From Reticulitermes speratus (taxonomy: Eukaryota; Arthropoda; Insecta; Blattodea; Rhinotermitidae), in contig JAJKFL010000008.1 of assembly GCA_021186555.1 (NCBI GenBank), positions 13,075,936 to 13,139,935 of the forward strand: 64,000 nt of DNA, given 5' to 3'. How positions within the stretch are numbered: position 1 is the stretch's first letter; each line of letters opens with the position of its first letter. A program made the translations under genes and the position numbers. Below are positions 52,883 to 63,998 of this stretch, piece by piece. The notes beneath the pieces are model-generated. The model was not told where the DNA came from, ran no database searches, and worked only from the letters and a program-made list of their open reading frames with translations.

Positions 52883-53127
52883 GCCGATCCCGGGGGTCGT
52901 GCGGTCTTTGTCGTAGATCTAAGGGATCGCGGGTCCAAACCCGCTGAGGGCAAGGATGTTCGTCTCTTGTGTTTGTTTTGTGTTGTGTAGGTAGCGGCCT
53001 CTACTACGAGCTGATCACTCGTCCAGAGGAGTCCAACCGGGCGTGTGTGTCTAAATGTGTGATCTAGAAACCTCAACAATGAAGCGGCCTAGACCCGAGT
53101 TGGGCTGTTGCGCCACAGAAAAAGAAA
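52883..53127 (+). repeat. SINE-1 copy (diverged)
   Basis: It has GATCCCGGGGGTCGTGCGG, GGGTCCAAACCCGCTGAGGG, GTCCAGAGGAGTCCAACCGG and GGGCTGTTGCGCCACAG with an A-rich tail. Confidence 0.85.
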
Positions 53128-53590
53128 AACTCCTTGGGAAAAAAGTCTTTCTTTAGAATCTTATAGTCGTGAAGCTGTTGGGCGTGGGCCTTTGGGAGTA
53201 TGGAGAGGAGAGTGTAAGGAGGGAAAGTCATCGAGTGTGTTTGGAGTCTACCTAGCTGCAGAACGCCTTCCTAAAATCAGTGCTTGAATGGCACATGTGG
53301 CCTCATTTTAAATGACGTAACTCACCGAACAACTTGCTGCCATTATTCCTACTCGAAGGGGACTTACTGTACATGGATTCGACATTGCCTCGGTTAAACG
53401 AGATAAAATGCAACATGAAGGCATTGATGATAATGTCCGTGCGTGACATTACATAATTGTCCAAATTTCATTATTTATTTATTTGTAATTAATTTAACGA
53501 CGCTGTCAATTACTCAGGTTATATTTACTTTCTACTTACGGCTTTTTTAACAAGCTTAATTAATCTAAAATAAATATCAATGAAGATAGA
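53128..53590. other. unassigned DNA
   Basis: I see nothing recognisable. Confidence 0.45.
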
Positions 53591-53594
53591 GGAC

Positions 53595-53800
53595 TTTTAA
53601 TGAACAGGAAAGAATGTGGAAGGAACGGAATTTTTCTAAATTAAGACATTATCCTGGTTCGTCTAGAGCGACTGAGAAAAGACACACAAAGCCTTAGTCA
53701 AGATAATCGGTGTCAATACCAGGATTCTAACCTGGCTCTTCCAAGCCACAAGTCGGAAGCTTTACAGACTGAGTCAACTTATCTTGTCACATTTCCTTAT
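53595..53800 (-). repeat. SINE-E copy (reverse)
   Basis: It has GACTGAGAAAAGACACACAAAG, CAGGATTCTAACCTGGCTC (reverse box-B-like) and CTTTACAGACTGAGTCAAC. It aligns in order with the fragment in the Yellow-like intron at 20495. Confidence 0.55.
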
Positions 53801-54262
53801 TGTATCCTTTTCTTACGAAGGAATCTCTCACCTAGCGTCACTCTTGCTTGGAGAGGCGATTATGTAGCGGTGATATGGAGTGGGTAAAGCAGCAGGTTAT
53901 AAACTCAGGGACACCTCACCACAAGCAGCATTGTTGGTGACTGCGGCCAGGGAACTCGCTGGTGAAAACACCTCACAGAATATTCGACGTTTCAGGTGAA
54001 TATCTGGCGTGTGATACATCTTTGTGTGAAGTGTGTTAACATGTTTCTAATAAGAATGGAGGTGATACTGTTTACAGGCTGTTTCGTATGATTGTGAAAT
54101 ATAATTTCTTACTTTGAATGAAAAGTGATTTACTGAAAACAAAGTGCTGAGGTTATATGGCCCTAGGAGCTGGAGACAACAAAATATTACACGACGACAA
54201 ATTTCGTGATTTTACTTTTAGTGCATTCAACGAGAATTTGGTTTCTCAGAAGGGTGCTGATA
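53801..54262. other. unassigned DNA
   Basis: I see nothing recognisable. Confidence 0.45.
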
Positions 54263-54392
54263 GTCAAGTCTTCTGATATGTTACACCTTGTTTACTAATA
54301 AATAATTGCCGACGTTTCGGAGGAATACAGTGCCTCTGAAACGTAGTTAGCTGTTTACCAGTCTACACGATGTAACATATCAGAAAACTTTA
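54263..54392. mobile_element. palindromic hairpin-motif element
   Basis: Arms about 54263-54323 and 54333-54390 pair through TCTGATATGTTACA / TGTAACATATCAGA outside and GACGTTTCGGAGG / CCTCTGAAACGT inside. The CTGAAGATG strand has been lost at the centre, leaving only the GAAACGT strands. Confidence 0.65.
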
Positions 54393-54424
54393 ATCTTCAT
54401 AGTGTATTGTCACAGACTTGTGAA

Positions 54425-54640
54425 GAAAGGGGAATGAAATAGGCATGACATGTAGCATGATATGCAATAAAAAATTACGAGTATCTTAGTGGGAGAAGTT
54501 AGAGGGACGAGACAATTTGAGAGAATTAATAACATAATATTAAAATCATCTTAAAGAAACTGAATATAATTCAGTGGAATCCAATTGACTGGCTCAGGGC
54601 AGGACACAGATCAGTGATGGGACTGAAGTGGATAAAGTGC
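54425..54640 (+). repeat. LINE-A fragment
   Basis: It has AGGAAATGAAATAGGCATGAC-like coding, AGAATTAATAACATAATATTAAAATCATCTTAAAG, and TTGACTGGCTCAGGGCAGGA. The tail is absent. Confidence 0.6.
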
Positions 54641-54974
54641 ATGTCGAAATACAAGTGTTTAATTTGTTCGTTTTTGTCAGACATTCCGCACTGTGCAAGA
54701 ACTTTACAAGACAGTCGCCGTGGCCTTGTACTTGAGTCTCTTTACCACATTTTAGCTTGTCATGTATCACAATACCTACAGACAACTCGAGTTTTTTTTC
54801 CGCTTCCTAGAAGCTACACAAAACGTTACCTATATACAGTAAAATCAGACTGCCCAAATCCAAATAACAACATACCAAATTCAAATGTTTTGAAGAAATT
54901 TAAGAAAAATATATCAAAATACAAATAATAAACATGCAAATATCGTCTAATTTCTTAGTGATAATAACGTACAT

Positions 54975-55095
54975 AACTAACTCCATGGAGCAGAGTCCTT
55001 CTTGAGAAGCTAACAGTCGTCAGCTAGTCAAGAAATTCTCCGAGTTTTATGGAACCCGAAGTTCATTACCGCACTCACAAGAGCCCGCCGAGGCT
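54975..55095 (-). repeat. LINE-A tail fragment
   Basis: It has AACTCCATGGAGCAGAGTCC, GTCAGCTAGTCAAGAAATTC and GAACCCGAAGTTCATTACCG in reverse. It is close to the family consensus, so it is young compared with its neighbour. Confidence 0.85.
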
Positions 55096-55539
55096 CTGTA
55101 TAGTGTTTCGTACATATACAGGCTGTACTACAGACATTTTGGAAACCCTTATCCTCTACACATACAAGGCGAAGTGAAACAGTCATTTGTCTTCGTGCGC
55201 TTGTATAAGCACAAGCGTTGATAAGTACCTACATAATTTAACTCTCACAAAAACTTTCCGGCAAAAAGCGCGTAAGTCAGTGGTCACCATATGGTAAAGA
55301 CACGCTCGTTAGTAATTACATAACAGCGTATGGTCGTAATTGCCTTCGAGATAAAATAGGGTAAATTTATGAAGCGCTTAAAATATTAATATTCTCGGCT
55401 ATCCGGTTCTGTGTCGGTGTGCTGCTGAAATCACGCGTTGGCCCGAAGTGAACGTGAAATTCCAGTAGACGGCGTGCAGGAAATACAGCATAAATACCAA
55501 AAGCACGTGGAGGCGGTCAATTACTACAATAGACATAAA
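55096..55539. other. unassigned DNA
   Basis: I see nothing recognisable. Confidence 0.45.
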
Positions 55540-55822
55540 AGTTAAAGTTCTCCCTAGAACGGGCCATGAAGGCCCAGAGGTGGAGTAGAGGTACAGCTCT
55601 ACACTTTCTTTAACCTCGGCGCTAGATGGGGGTGGGTGGTCAACTCCACGCCCCGGCCGCTTTACCCCAGGGAAAAAGACCCAGTACCCATTGTACAGAA
55701 GGCTGGGTGGGCCCCAGGGTCGGTCTGGACGGCTGCGGAAAATCTCGCTCCCACTGGGATTCGATCCCCGGACCGTGCAGCTCGTAGCGAGTCGCTATAC
55801 CGACTACACTACCCCGGCCCAC
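55540..55822 (-). repeat. SINE-2 copy, near consensus
   Basis: It is a reverse copy with every block kept: GGGCCATGAAGGCCCAGAGG, CTCGGCGCTAGATGGGGGTG, GGTCGGTCTGGACGGC, GGGATTCGATCCCCGGACCG and TATACCGACTACACTACCCC. It is probably the youngest SINE-2 in the window. Confidence 0.9.
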
Positions 55823-56245
55823 CTACAATAGCCATAATGAATACAACTATCCCTTCTGATGAAGACGTGGGGTGGATTTATGTAACTAGGATATGATAGG
55901 GTGTGTAGATTTTGCGAATAGGGCACCGTTATAAAATTTCGAATTCCATCAAAAGCGGAAAATTACCTAACAAAGAAAACAACCATAAAGTCCCCAGGAA
56001 GGATTACGTTCCGTGGAAGTAGTCTAGTTAATTGTATCTTCTACATGCATTCGTGACATGTTTGCGGCCTAAAGTTGCGAAAATATACCTACAGGCTTCG
56101 CCAAGTCTTTAACTCTGCACGTGGTAACCCGAGACCCAATAACGGATTTTCATTAAATTTTATACTGGGAAGTTTAACTGACACTTGTTAACAGACTCCA
56201 ATTTCGGTTAAACCGGACAACACTAAGAGAACTTCACATTAAGAT
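55823..56245. other. unassigned DNA
   Basis: I see nothing recognisable. Confidence 0.45.
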
Positions 56246-56249
56246 CTAT

Positions 56250-56640
56250 AAGTGTTACTTCAGTTTTGAAATGTGGTGCTGGAGAAGCATGGAGAAGTTC
56301 TCTTGGACCGATCGTGTGAGAAATGAAGAAGTACGTAGAGCCAAGGACGAAATGAACACCTTACGATACAATAAAACGAAGTAAGGGTAATTGGATTGGT
56401 CACATATTGCATAGGAAAAGTCCTTCTACAACACGTGATTGAAGGAAAGATAGAAGGAAGGATAGAAGTGACGGGAAGATGGGGAGGAATACGTAAGGAG
56501 CTACTGGATGAAGGGAAGGGAACAAGAAAACACTGAAAATTTAAAAAGGAAGCACTAGATTGCACTCTGTGTAGAACTGGCTTTGCAAGAGGCTACGGAC
56601 CTGTCGTAACACAGACTACGGAATGAATGAATAAATGGTA
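56250..56640 (+). repeat. LINE-B 3' end (longer, frame-broken)
   Basis: It reads MWCWRSMEKFSWTDRVRNEE, a typical LINE coding stretch, then breaks frame before ATTGAAGGAAAGATAGAAGG and AAGGAGCTACTGGATGAAG, ending GGCTACGGACCTGTCGTAAC. It extends further upstream than the copy at 2283. Confidence 0.8.
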
Positions 56641-56764
56641 TTACTTCCTACACCACGAGTATATATCGCACTGCCTATTTATAGGAGCAATCACGCTTAT
56701 TTTTGCTTTTCCAAGATGTCAATAGTTAGAAAATAGGTCTATACAGTGCCGAATGATAGGACGC

Positions 56765-56960
56765 GAGTAGGAATTGGAAGAGATGCGAAGGTAGCGGCCA
56801 TGGCCTAATTTAAGGCAATCCTGGTATTTGCCCGGGCTTACGAGGAAAAGCATGAATATCTCAGAATAATAAAAAGTCTTCAGGCCAAGATTTCAACCCG
56901 GGGCAACTGAATATGAAGTAAGAGCGCCAGTCATTCGATGGTAAAGTTCAGCAGAAATTT
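56765..56960 (-). repeat. SINE-E fragment (reverse)
   Basis: It has GGTAGCGGCCATGGCCTAATTTAAGG, GCCCGGGCTTACGAGG and AGGCCAAGATTTCAACCCGG (reverse box-B-like). It is an old member or a related family. Confidence 0.4.
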
Positions 56961-57129
56961 CGGAGGAACGTTGCAAGAGAAATGGAATATTTTATGCCCA
57001 ATACACTTTTTCCATAAATTTACTGTTTCTCCAGATAATTAAACAAAAAGGAGATAAGGTGTCTGGATTAATATGTTTTACCTACATCTTAGGACTTGGC
57101 TATCTTTAAAACAGATTCTTGCTTGTAGT

Positions 57130-57445
57130 GGCTGGTAGAGGTAAAGGTAAACGAAAAGCTACAGTTGGCCCTGTGCAGGCCATGAAGGCATGTGGGGAAT
57201 GGAGTTATAAATTTCTCATACTTTACTTCATCACTAGATGGAGATGAGCAGTCAGCCTCACGGTCCGGCCCTTTTACCCCAGACAAAGGGCCCCATATAT
57301 CCATTGAATAGGAGGCTGAGTGGGCCCCAGAGCAGGTCTGGTCATTTTTGAGAAGAGAAAAACTGTTGAACCTGCCAGCAGTCCAATCCCCTGTTATCCA
57401 GCCCGTGGCATAATTACTATACTGACTGAGCTGCCCAGGCTCTGA
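57130..57445 (-). repeat. SINE-2 copy
   Basis: It has CAGGCCATGAAGGCATGTGG, CATCACTAGATGGAGATGAGC, CCATTGAATAGGAGGCTGAG and TATACTGACTGAGCTGCCC. The frame across it is not a gene. Confidence 0.85.
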
Positions 57446-58928
57446 AGTAATGTATTCAGACAAATTACGTAATAAGGCCATACACTCTTCTTTTTATTGG
57501 CAAGAAAGAACAAATATATTTTATGTAGTGGTCTTATTCCTCTTGCGTTGTAACATTTTTTCTTAATTGTGTGGATTCAGATAAAATAACGTGAAGCAAT
57601 GGCTACGTGGTTGTGAAGAGTACGTAAGTTAGGTCGGTGTTGGGTAAACCGCCGGGAACAGATTGGCTGTGGTATAACTTAAAGAGAACTGTCCAAATCA
57701 AAAAGTAATTTAGTAACATCCTGACAGCCCTCTAACTTCATAACTGTACACAATTGCGTTGCCCCAAAACACAGCCAACATTCTCCTCCTTGTGTACATA
57801 TAAGCTGACATCAGTTGCATGAGACGGAAATAGAGATTGTTCCGTTTATTCAACTTTCTCCCACAATTAATTTTACTTTCGATGTAGTCAGCGAAGAAAA
57901 ATTACTATAGCCTGCCGTTCAAATATGGCATTCACAATGAAATGTCACTACAAAGGAATTTAAGAACTCCCTGTGTCAGAGACGCATAGCACATGTTCTG
58001 TCTTACAAAGAACTTTCGCCAATAATGAGAGTAACTTTCAGGCATGAGCTGCCATCACGCGATAAAGAGCGATATACATCCATAAAAAGCCCCAGTTTTG
58101 GCTTGAACACGGAAACCTATTTTCATTGGAGTCATTTCATTACTGGCAGTAAGCCTTATGAGGTTACGTATGAGGGCAATTAAAAATATACGTAATATGC
58201 TGTTATTTTATTAAATATATTAAAGGCAAACAGCAAAATCTGCAGCGCAGTTGTGTGAGATTTTAGGTTATTATATCGTTGAGTATGAAAGTTACAGCCT
58301 GCAGCGATTGATACCGTGTATTCTGGTAGAAACGCATCGCCTCTAAAAACAGAAGAGTTGCCTGCATATTCGGAGTAGAAGATGGAAGATGTGCCTTTCT
58401 CCGAAAGGTCGGTAATGTTCCAGCTATTCGTACTGCCTCACATATCGTAAGATAGTAATCTTCGTGTACACACTGAGGCTATATGAGACGCAGTAAAAGT
58501 CCCGGCAAACCAAACAATGTCGAAACTTGCCCACATATACGTCACGACTTTGGGAGCACATGCCGACATGCTGGCATATGTTTTATGCCAATAAATACTA
58601 CCTTTGCGTTGTTTAAAAGCACTCTTACATTGCCGCATATACGGTTTAAGACCGCTCGAAAGCAGTTCCTTGATTCCCTCAGGGAAAGACGACAAGCTCT
58701 TACTTCGCTGCGTAGATATAAACCTTGCTGCTGGCTAATAGCCCATTCAAGTTACACCAAATTCCTTCAAATTAAATGAAGTGGAATCCTCTCAGTCCAA
58801 AGCTAAAAAATAAAGGAAAATAACATAAAAAGCAGAAGAGTTAAAATAATGAATCCTATATTAAGTGGGCATGGTGCATCTTAAAGCTATATATAATAAT
58901 ATCTCTGAACATAATGAACGATTTGCTA
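57446..58928. other. unassigned DNA
   Basis: A decayed hairpin-like GAAGATGTGCCTTTCTCCGAAAGGTCGG lies at 58385-58412. The paired frames at 58438-58779 are mirror shadows. No gene is supported. Confidence 0.4.
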
Positions 58929-58929
58929 C

Positions 58930-59182
58930 ATCCTGGAGGGTCCGGGGATCGAATTCGGGTTGGGGCGAGAATTTCCGCACGCGTCTAGACCGGCCCTAGG
59001 GCCCAACCAGCCTCCTGTAAAATGGGTACCTTGTCTCTTTCCCAGGGACAAAGAGGCCGGGGCGTGGCGATGACTACCCACCCTCATCTAGCGCCGAGGT
59101 TAAAGAAAGAGTATAACTATACCTCTACTCCACTTCTGGGTCTTCAAGGCCTTTCCTAGGGCGAAGTTTACCTTTACCTTTA
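58930..59182 (+). repeat. SINE-2 copy
   Basis: It starts at GGAGGGTCCGGGGATCGAAT, with the 5' part of its head lost, and runs through GACCGGCCCTAGGGCCC, GGGGCGTGGCGATGACTACC and CTAGCGCCGAGGTTAAAG to TTCCTAGGGCGAAG. Confidence 0.9.
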
Positions 59183-60144
59183 TTAACATGTTGAAGTAGT
59201 ATTATCAACCAAAAGAAGAGCACTGAATATTCTGTGCTTCTTCTATTTCCTAGCAACGCCAATGATTTGTTTTTCCGAGAAATTTCGTGGCGAAAGTAAC
59301 TGACACTGACATAAATACTTGCACATGAGACCAGCTTTAAAATTTTTCAAATTTTTAGGCACCTTCGCAAAATTCCGGAGAGCGACTATTAGCTTCGTCA
59401 TGTCTGTCCGTCTGTCTGTCCGCATGGAACAACTAGGCTCCCACTGGACGGATTTCATGAACTTTGATATTTGAGTATTTTTCCAAAATCTGTCGAGAAA
59501 ATTCAATTTTGATTAAAATCTGAAAATAATAAGGGATAATTTACATAAAGATCAATGCACATTTATGATAGTATCTCGCTGAATTCTTTTTAGAATGAAA
59601 AATGTTTTTGACAAAATTTGTAGAGAAACTCAAAACATACATTTTATGTTCAATAACTTTTTCTGACAATCGTGCCGTTTATGAGATAATGTGGAAAGAT
59701 ATGACAGAGCCAGGCAAACCACAGATGACAGTATAATACGGCGCATGCGCTTTGCACGCTGGATACCTGAGGCTACAAACACACTCGGAATACGTAATAC
59801 TTATTGCTTTTCCAAGGCAAGAATGGTTACGCGAATGCGCCTCAATGTTACGTTTATACGTACATTGCCTGTCTTGTTCTTCCCTAAAATAAACGACTTC
59901 TTGTTTATATACCTTCACTCTCATTATTATTTTCCGAGACACACTGTGAAGACGGATAGACATTTTGAATTAACTACAACGTATGGACGACCCAGGAACG
60001 TCGAGGTTACCCGGAGCCTAAGAAGCCTGGATCGTAAGATATTATAAATTTAAATTTAAAATAAAATAAGTAGTCCCTGTTTATGAAATGACGGCACATG
60101 GGGGGAGTGAAAATATAATTCCATATCCTTACCTCGACATTACA

Positions 60145-60350
60145 TAAAGGGAAGTGGTTTGCTTTATTCTCCGGCCATTTTACCGACTGGGAAAGAGACC
60201 ACGGTACCCATTCAATAAGAGGTTGGGTGGGCTCTAGTGCTGGGGTGGTGGCTTTGAAGGGGAGAAATCCCCTTCCCGCTAGGGAAATCCAAATACGAAA
60301 TCTTGATTGTCCATTCCGTAACCTAGTCACTGTCCTGACTGAGGTAACCT
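60145..60350 (-). repeat. SINE-2 copy inside the inverted-arm element
   Basis: It has ACATAAAGGGAAGTGGTTTGC, AAGAGACCACGGTACCCATTC, GAGGTTGGGTGGGCTCTAG and TCACTGTCCTGACTGAGG. Its 3' body is missing. Confidence 0.75.
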
Positions 60351-60889
60351 CGCTCCCGTAAATCACTAGCAGGTTGTGAATTGTCACAAAAGCAAACGGA
60401 CGATATAAGCGCAGGCTGAATCCAAGCGGTTCAGAAAAAAGGCCCAGTTGCAGATTCTCATGAAAATAATGACGAAACTTCGGATTTTGTAATAACAATG
60501 CGACTTTCTTGGCCGGATGAATGACATCAGTTCTTTAAGAAAGAATCTTCCATGGAGTTACTGTGGTACTTTAACAAAAATAATTTACGTGTGATTTTCC
60601 TGGTTTGTAACCACACAGGAACTGACCAGAAATTCCGTCACCATTTAAACGTTTCATTCTTTATTATTTGACTGTTAATTTGATTATAAACGATGGAAAA
60701 ACACTATCCTGAGTAACCGAGTAAAAGTTTGTTACATTATTTTCACGCTGAAGTGAGTCACTCCGTTGGGTTACAGGAACAATAAAAACCAATATTTGCC
60801 CGTCAAAGACAAATATGTATTTGTGAATAAACTTGAATATTTAATAATTACAGTTGTAAAATTTTATCTTTTTAATTCCTATACACAGC

Positions 60890-60918
60890 CTGATGATGGC
60901 CTACTTTTAAGCCGAAAC
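60890..60918 (+). ncRNA. hammerhead-like hairpin (CTGATGA form)
   Basis: The sequence is CTGATGA, T, stem GGC(C/T) with a short T-rich loop, AAGCC, then GAAACAT. It matches the hammerhead blocks best of all for CUGAUGA, again with the extra T. It is a solo motif in the centre of the inverted-arm element. Activity is unproven. Confidence 0.45.
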
Positions 60919-62029
60919 ATATTGCCCATTTCCTTATTTCCAAATACGTAGCTTTTTTACGGAACAATATTGGTTGTTATATTACTTTCAGCTAATTTAA
61001 ACATTTTGGTCACCAGGGACGGAAATAAATTACGATAGACTGCTATCCTGCGTGACAGTCAGTGAGCCTTGAAAATGTTTAATAAGTTATGAGAGAAACT
61101 TGAAATGCGCACGACAAGTGATATGAAAGTTACCAGCTCCGGTCACACCCAGGCCACGAGCCAGCGTCACGTGAACAATTAGCCCTCTAAATGGGACACA
61201 CATACAACACCCATTCACTAGTTACGAGTTTGAACATTTGTTTGCAAAAGCCGTCTGTTTACAGCAAGATTAAGACCAGCCTGTGCTACCTAATATGTGC
61301 ACCAAGATACAATGCCCAAAAATGGCAACACGACATAACTCCGTATAATTGGAAAATGAACAAGACAGGCAATGTACGTATAACGTAATAGTGAGGTGCG
61401 TTCGCGTAATTGTTGTTGTGGAAAGGCAATAAGTAGTACATATTATGAGTGTGTGTCTGTAACCTTATTTATCCAGCATGCAAAGCGCATGCGCCGTATT
61501 ATATTGTCATCTGTGGCCTGTCTGGCTGTACCATAGCTGTCTACATTATCTCATAAACGGCACGGTTTTCGCAAAATCATTATTGAACATAAAATGTGTG
61601 TTTTGATATTCTCTACAACTTCTGTCTGAAACATTTCTCGTTCTAAGAAGAATTTAACGAGATACAATCATAAACGTGCATAGATTTTCAAGTAAAGTAC
61701 CCGTTATTCTTGTCATATTTTAACGAAACTTGAATTTTCTCGAGAGATTCTGGAAAAATACTCAAATATCAAATTTAATTAAAATTCTTCCAGTGGGAGC
61801 CGAGTTGTTCCATGCAGACGGACGGACGGACGGAGAGACAGACATGACGAAGCTAATAGTCTCTTTTCGTAATTTCGCGAAGGCGCCTAAAAATTATAAT
61901 TAGACAACACTTCACACTAGAATAATATTGGGCTGCAATGTGACAATCAGTTAAAGGAAATACAGGAGCATTAACTTACACGTCACCTCATCACTTATCA
62001 CGTACCAAACAAACAAAACTGATAAACGT

Positions 62030-62265
62030 AAAGTTGTCACTGTGCACTCCATGCAGATATATGGGGGAGTGGAAGTATAGATCCATTCACTCTTAACCTC
62101 GGCATTAGATGGAGGCGTGTGGTTAGTTTCACGCCTCGGGCACCTTACCAATTGGAAACGCCCCTCGTATGCTTTGAATAGGAGGCTGGGTGGGCTCCAG
62201 AGCTGATCTGGACAATTGTGTAGAGTCGAACCCCGATCAGACATCGCTATCTCGGCTCCGACACA
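62030..62265 (-). repeat. SINE-2 copy
   Basis: It has ACTCCATGCAGATATATGGG, CTCGGCATTAGATGGAGGCG, TTGAATAGGAGGCTGGG and GTGTAGAGTCGAACCCCGATC. Confidence 0.85.
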
Positions 62266-62519
62266 AAATGTTATGAATATAAATTTGTCCATATTCCGTT
62301 ATAGGACACTGGAAATATGCAGAAATAAGACAAAGTATTTTCAGATATTAAGAATGTAGATTTTGCTTTACAACGTCAGCAGATTTCGAATTTGTATCTG
62401 TGTTGTTACCCTGTGTAACTTAATATTTTGTTTTTCGCATAACGTGTTTCATATCTTTTTCTAACATTTCAGATGTTCACAATTCAGTATTTTATAACGT
62501 ATGGCTACTAACAGCCTAT

Positions 62520-62772
62520 ACCGATCCCAGTGGCCGCGCGTCTAAGGCGTGGTTCTGCGGCCAATCGCTTACTGGGATTGCGGGTTCGAATCCCGCCGAG
62601 GGCATGGATGTCTGTCTCTTGTGAGTGTTGTGTGTTGTCAAGTGGAGGTCTCTGCATCGGGCTGATCACTCGTCCAGAGGAGTCCTACCGAGTGTGGTGT
62701 CTGAGTTCGATCGTGAAGCCTCGATAATGAGGAGGCCTAGGCCCACTACGGGCTGTTGCGCCATGAGAAAAT
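62520..62772 (+). repeat. SINE-1 copy, near consensus
   Basis: It has GATCCCAGTGGCCGCGCGTC, GGGTTCGAATCCCGCCGAGG, GTCCAGAGGAGTCCTACCGAG and GGGCTGTTGCGCCATGAG, with an A-rich end. Confidence 0.9.
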
Positions 62773-63185
62773 AACAGCCTACACTAAATTATTAAATAAG
62801 GAAGGAATTAAGTTACAGGGCCTTATAATATAAGCCCCTAAATTTGACAGGAAACAGTGTGAAACGCACATAAAGTTGCATTTTAGGAACAGCTCACTTT
62901 TCTTGAATAAAATATTGTGTAATGTGGTAGATGTGTACCAACATATCAGACGAACCTGGTAGTTCCATATTCAGGCTACGAGTTCTCATTAACGTCGAAG
63001 AAAGAGCCAGCAAGCTTCTCTGCAGCATTGTTAATCTTTCAAGAAACTCCGCGATATCACATTCTGTAAAAACATAAACTTCCTACTCACCGCCGCCATA
63101 ACTTCGAATCTCACAAGATTTTAGAACATCAAATATTAAGCTTTACTTGAAAGTAAATACGCCAATATTAAAGAAATATGTAAAG
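62773..63185. other. unassigned DNA
   Basis: I see nothing recognisable. Confidence 0.45.
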
Positions 63186-63285
63186 GTGAGGGAATCCCAT
63201 ATGTGGCAGGGAATGTCCTGACCAACTGAGAGACTATCAGCGTGTCAAAGAACTCTGCTCTATGGCGTTAGTTGACGTTGTTACT
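63186..63285 (+). repeat. LINE-A tail fragment
   Basis: It has GGGAATCCCATATGTGGCAGG, CTATCAGCGTGTCAAAGAAC and CTCTGCTCTATGGCGTTAGTTG, the non-coding end of the family. Confidence 0.6.
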
Positions 63286-63324
63286 ATCATTAACATTCGC
63301 TTTATTATGCCACGCTTCCTCATC

Positions 63325-63460
63325 TTTAAAGGGTAAAGGTAATGCAGTCCGTGTGCTCCCCATGAAGACATATTGGCGAGTGGAGGTATAGCTCCAAACA
63401 TTCGTAATGTCTGCACCAACTACAGACAAATGGTCAGTTTCACTTCCCGGATCATATACT
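63325..63460 (-). repeat. SINE-2 fragment
   Basis: It has GGTAAAGGTAATGCAGTCCG, GAGTGGAGGTATAGCTCC and GTCTGCACCAACTACAGACA: the 3' body only, in reverse. Confidence 0.7.
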
Positions 63461-63822
63461 TAAAACAATCTTAATCGTAATTTTATCTTTAAAAGAACTT
63501 AATAAATATTCTTATTACCTGCAATGACGATGCAAAAATTCTCCAATAGCGTACAGTTTATGTTCACATATATCCTTGCAACACCACGTCAAATAGAAAC
63601 AAGACACAAAATGGCATAAATGAAGTGTCCATAAAGGGAATCGTAAGCACGTGAGCACAGAATTGCAAGCTGTTATAAAAGGAAATGAAATCGTTTCTTT
63701 ATTTTATGTTTATTCAATTTCGACCCCAGCATATCAACAAGTCAAATAGTGTCCACTTTTCAAAAAGTTAGATACATTTTGTGTGCGTACGTTCAGCTGC
63801 TTGTTCGGTAAATATTATTATA

Positions 63823-63998
63823 GTGATCAAATCAAGGGAGTGAGACGGGTAGGGCATGTCACGCATGGATTGGAAAAGCTTTAGACGGAAAAGCTGAAAG
63901 GATGTAATCAGCTGGGAAATTTAAGCATAGATATTAGGATAATCTGAAAATCTTCTCAAGAAGAACTTTTCTTACTAAGTTAGTTAGGTAATTAGTCA
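63823..63998 (+). repeat. LINE-A 3' end (internally deleted)
   Basis: It starts GTGATCAAATCAAGGGAGTG and ends CTTCTCAAGAAGAACTTTTC and AAGTTAGTTAGGTAATTAG. The stretch between the DNIK codons and the tail is missing. Confidence 0.75.

Larger units (their letters stand above)
59350..61893. mobile_element. 2.5 kb element with ~540-bp inverted arms
   Basis: The left arm about 59350-59885 starts TTTTTAGGCACCTTCGC. The right arm about 61352-61893 is its inverted counterpart and ends GGCGCCTAAAAA. Blocks in order: GACTATTAGCTTCGTCATGTC, a GTCC-rich run, GGCTCCCACTGGACGGATTT, GTGCCGTTTATGAGATAATG, CGGCGCATGCGCTTTGCA and CAGGCAATGTACGTATA. The 1.47 kb centre holds a reverse SINE-2 (60145-60350) and a hairpin motif (60890) and shows no transposase. 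The arms are too long for a simple MITE; a foldback-type DNA element is my inference. No target duplication is clear. Confidence 0.75.

Noticed and set aside
54614..54928. 104-codon plus frame after a LINE-A fragment
   Set aside because: It begins in repeat sequence, has no recognisable domain and ends in an A-rich tract.
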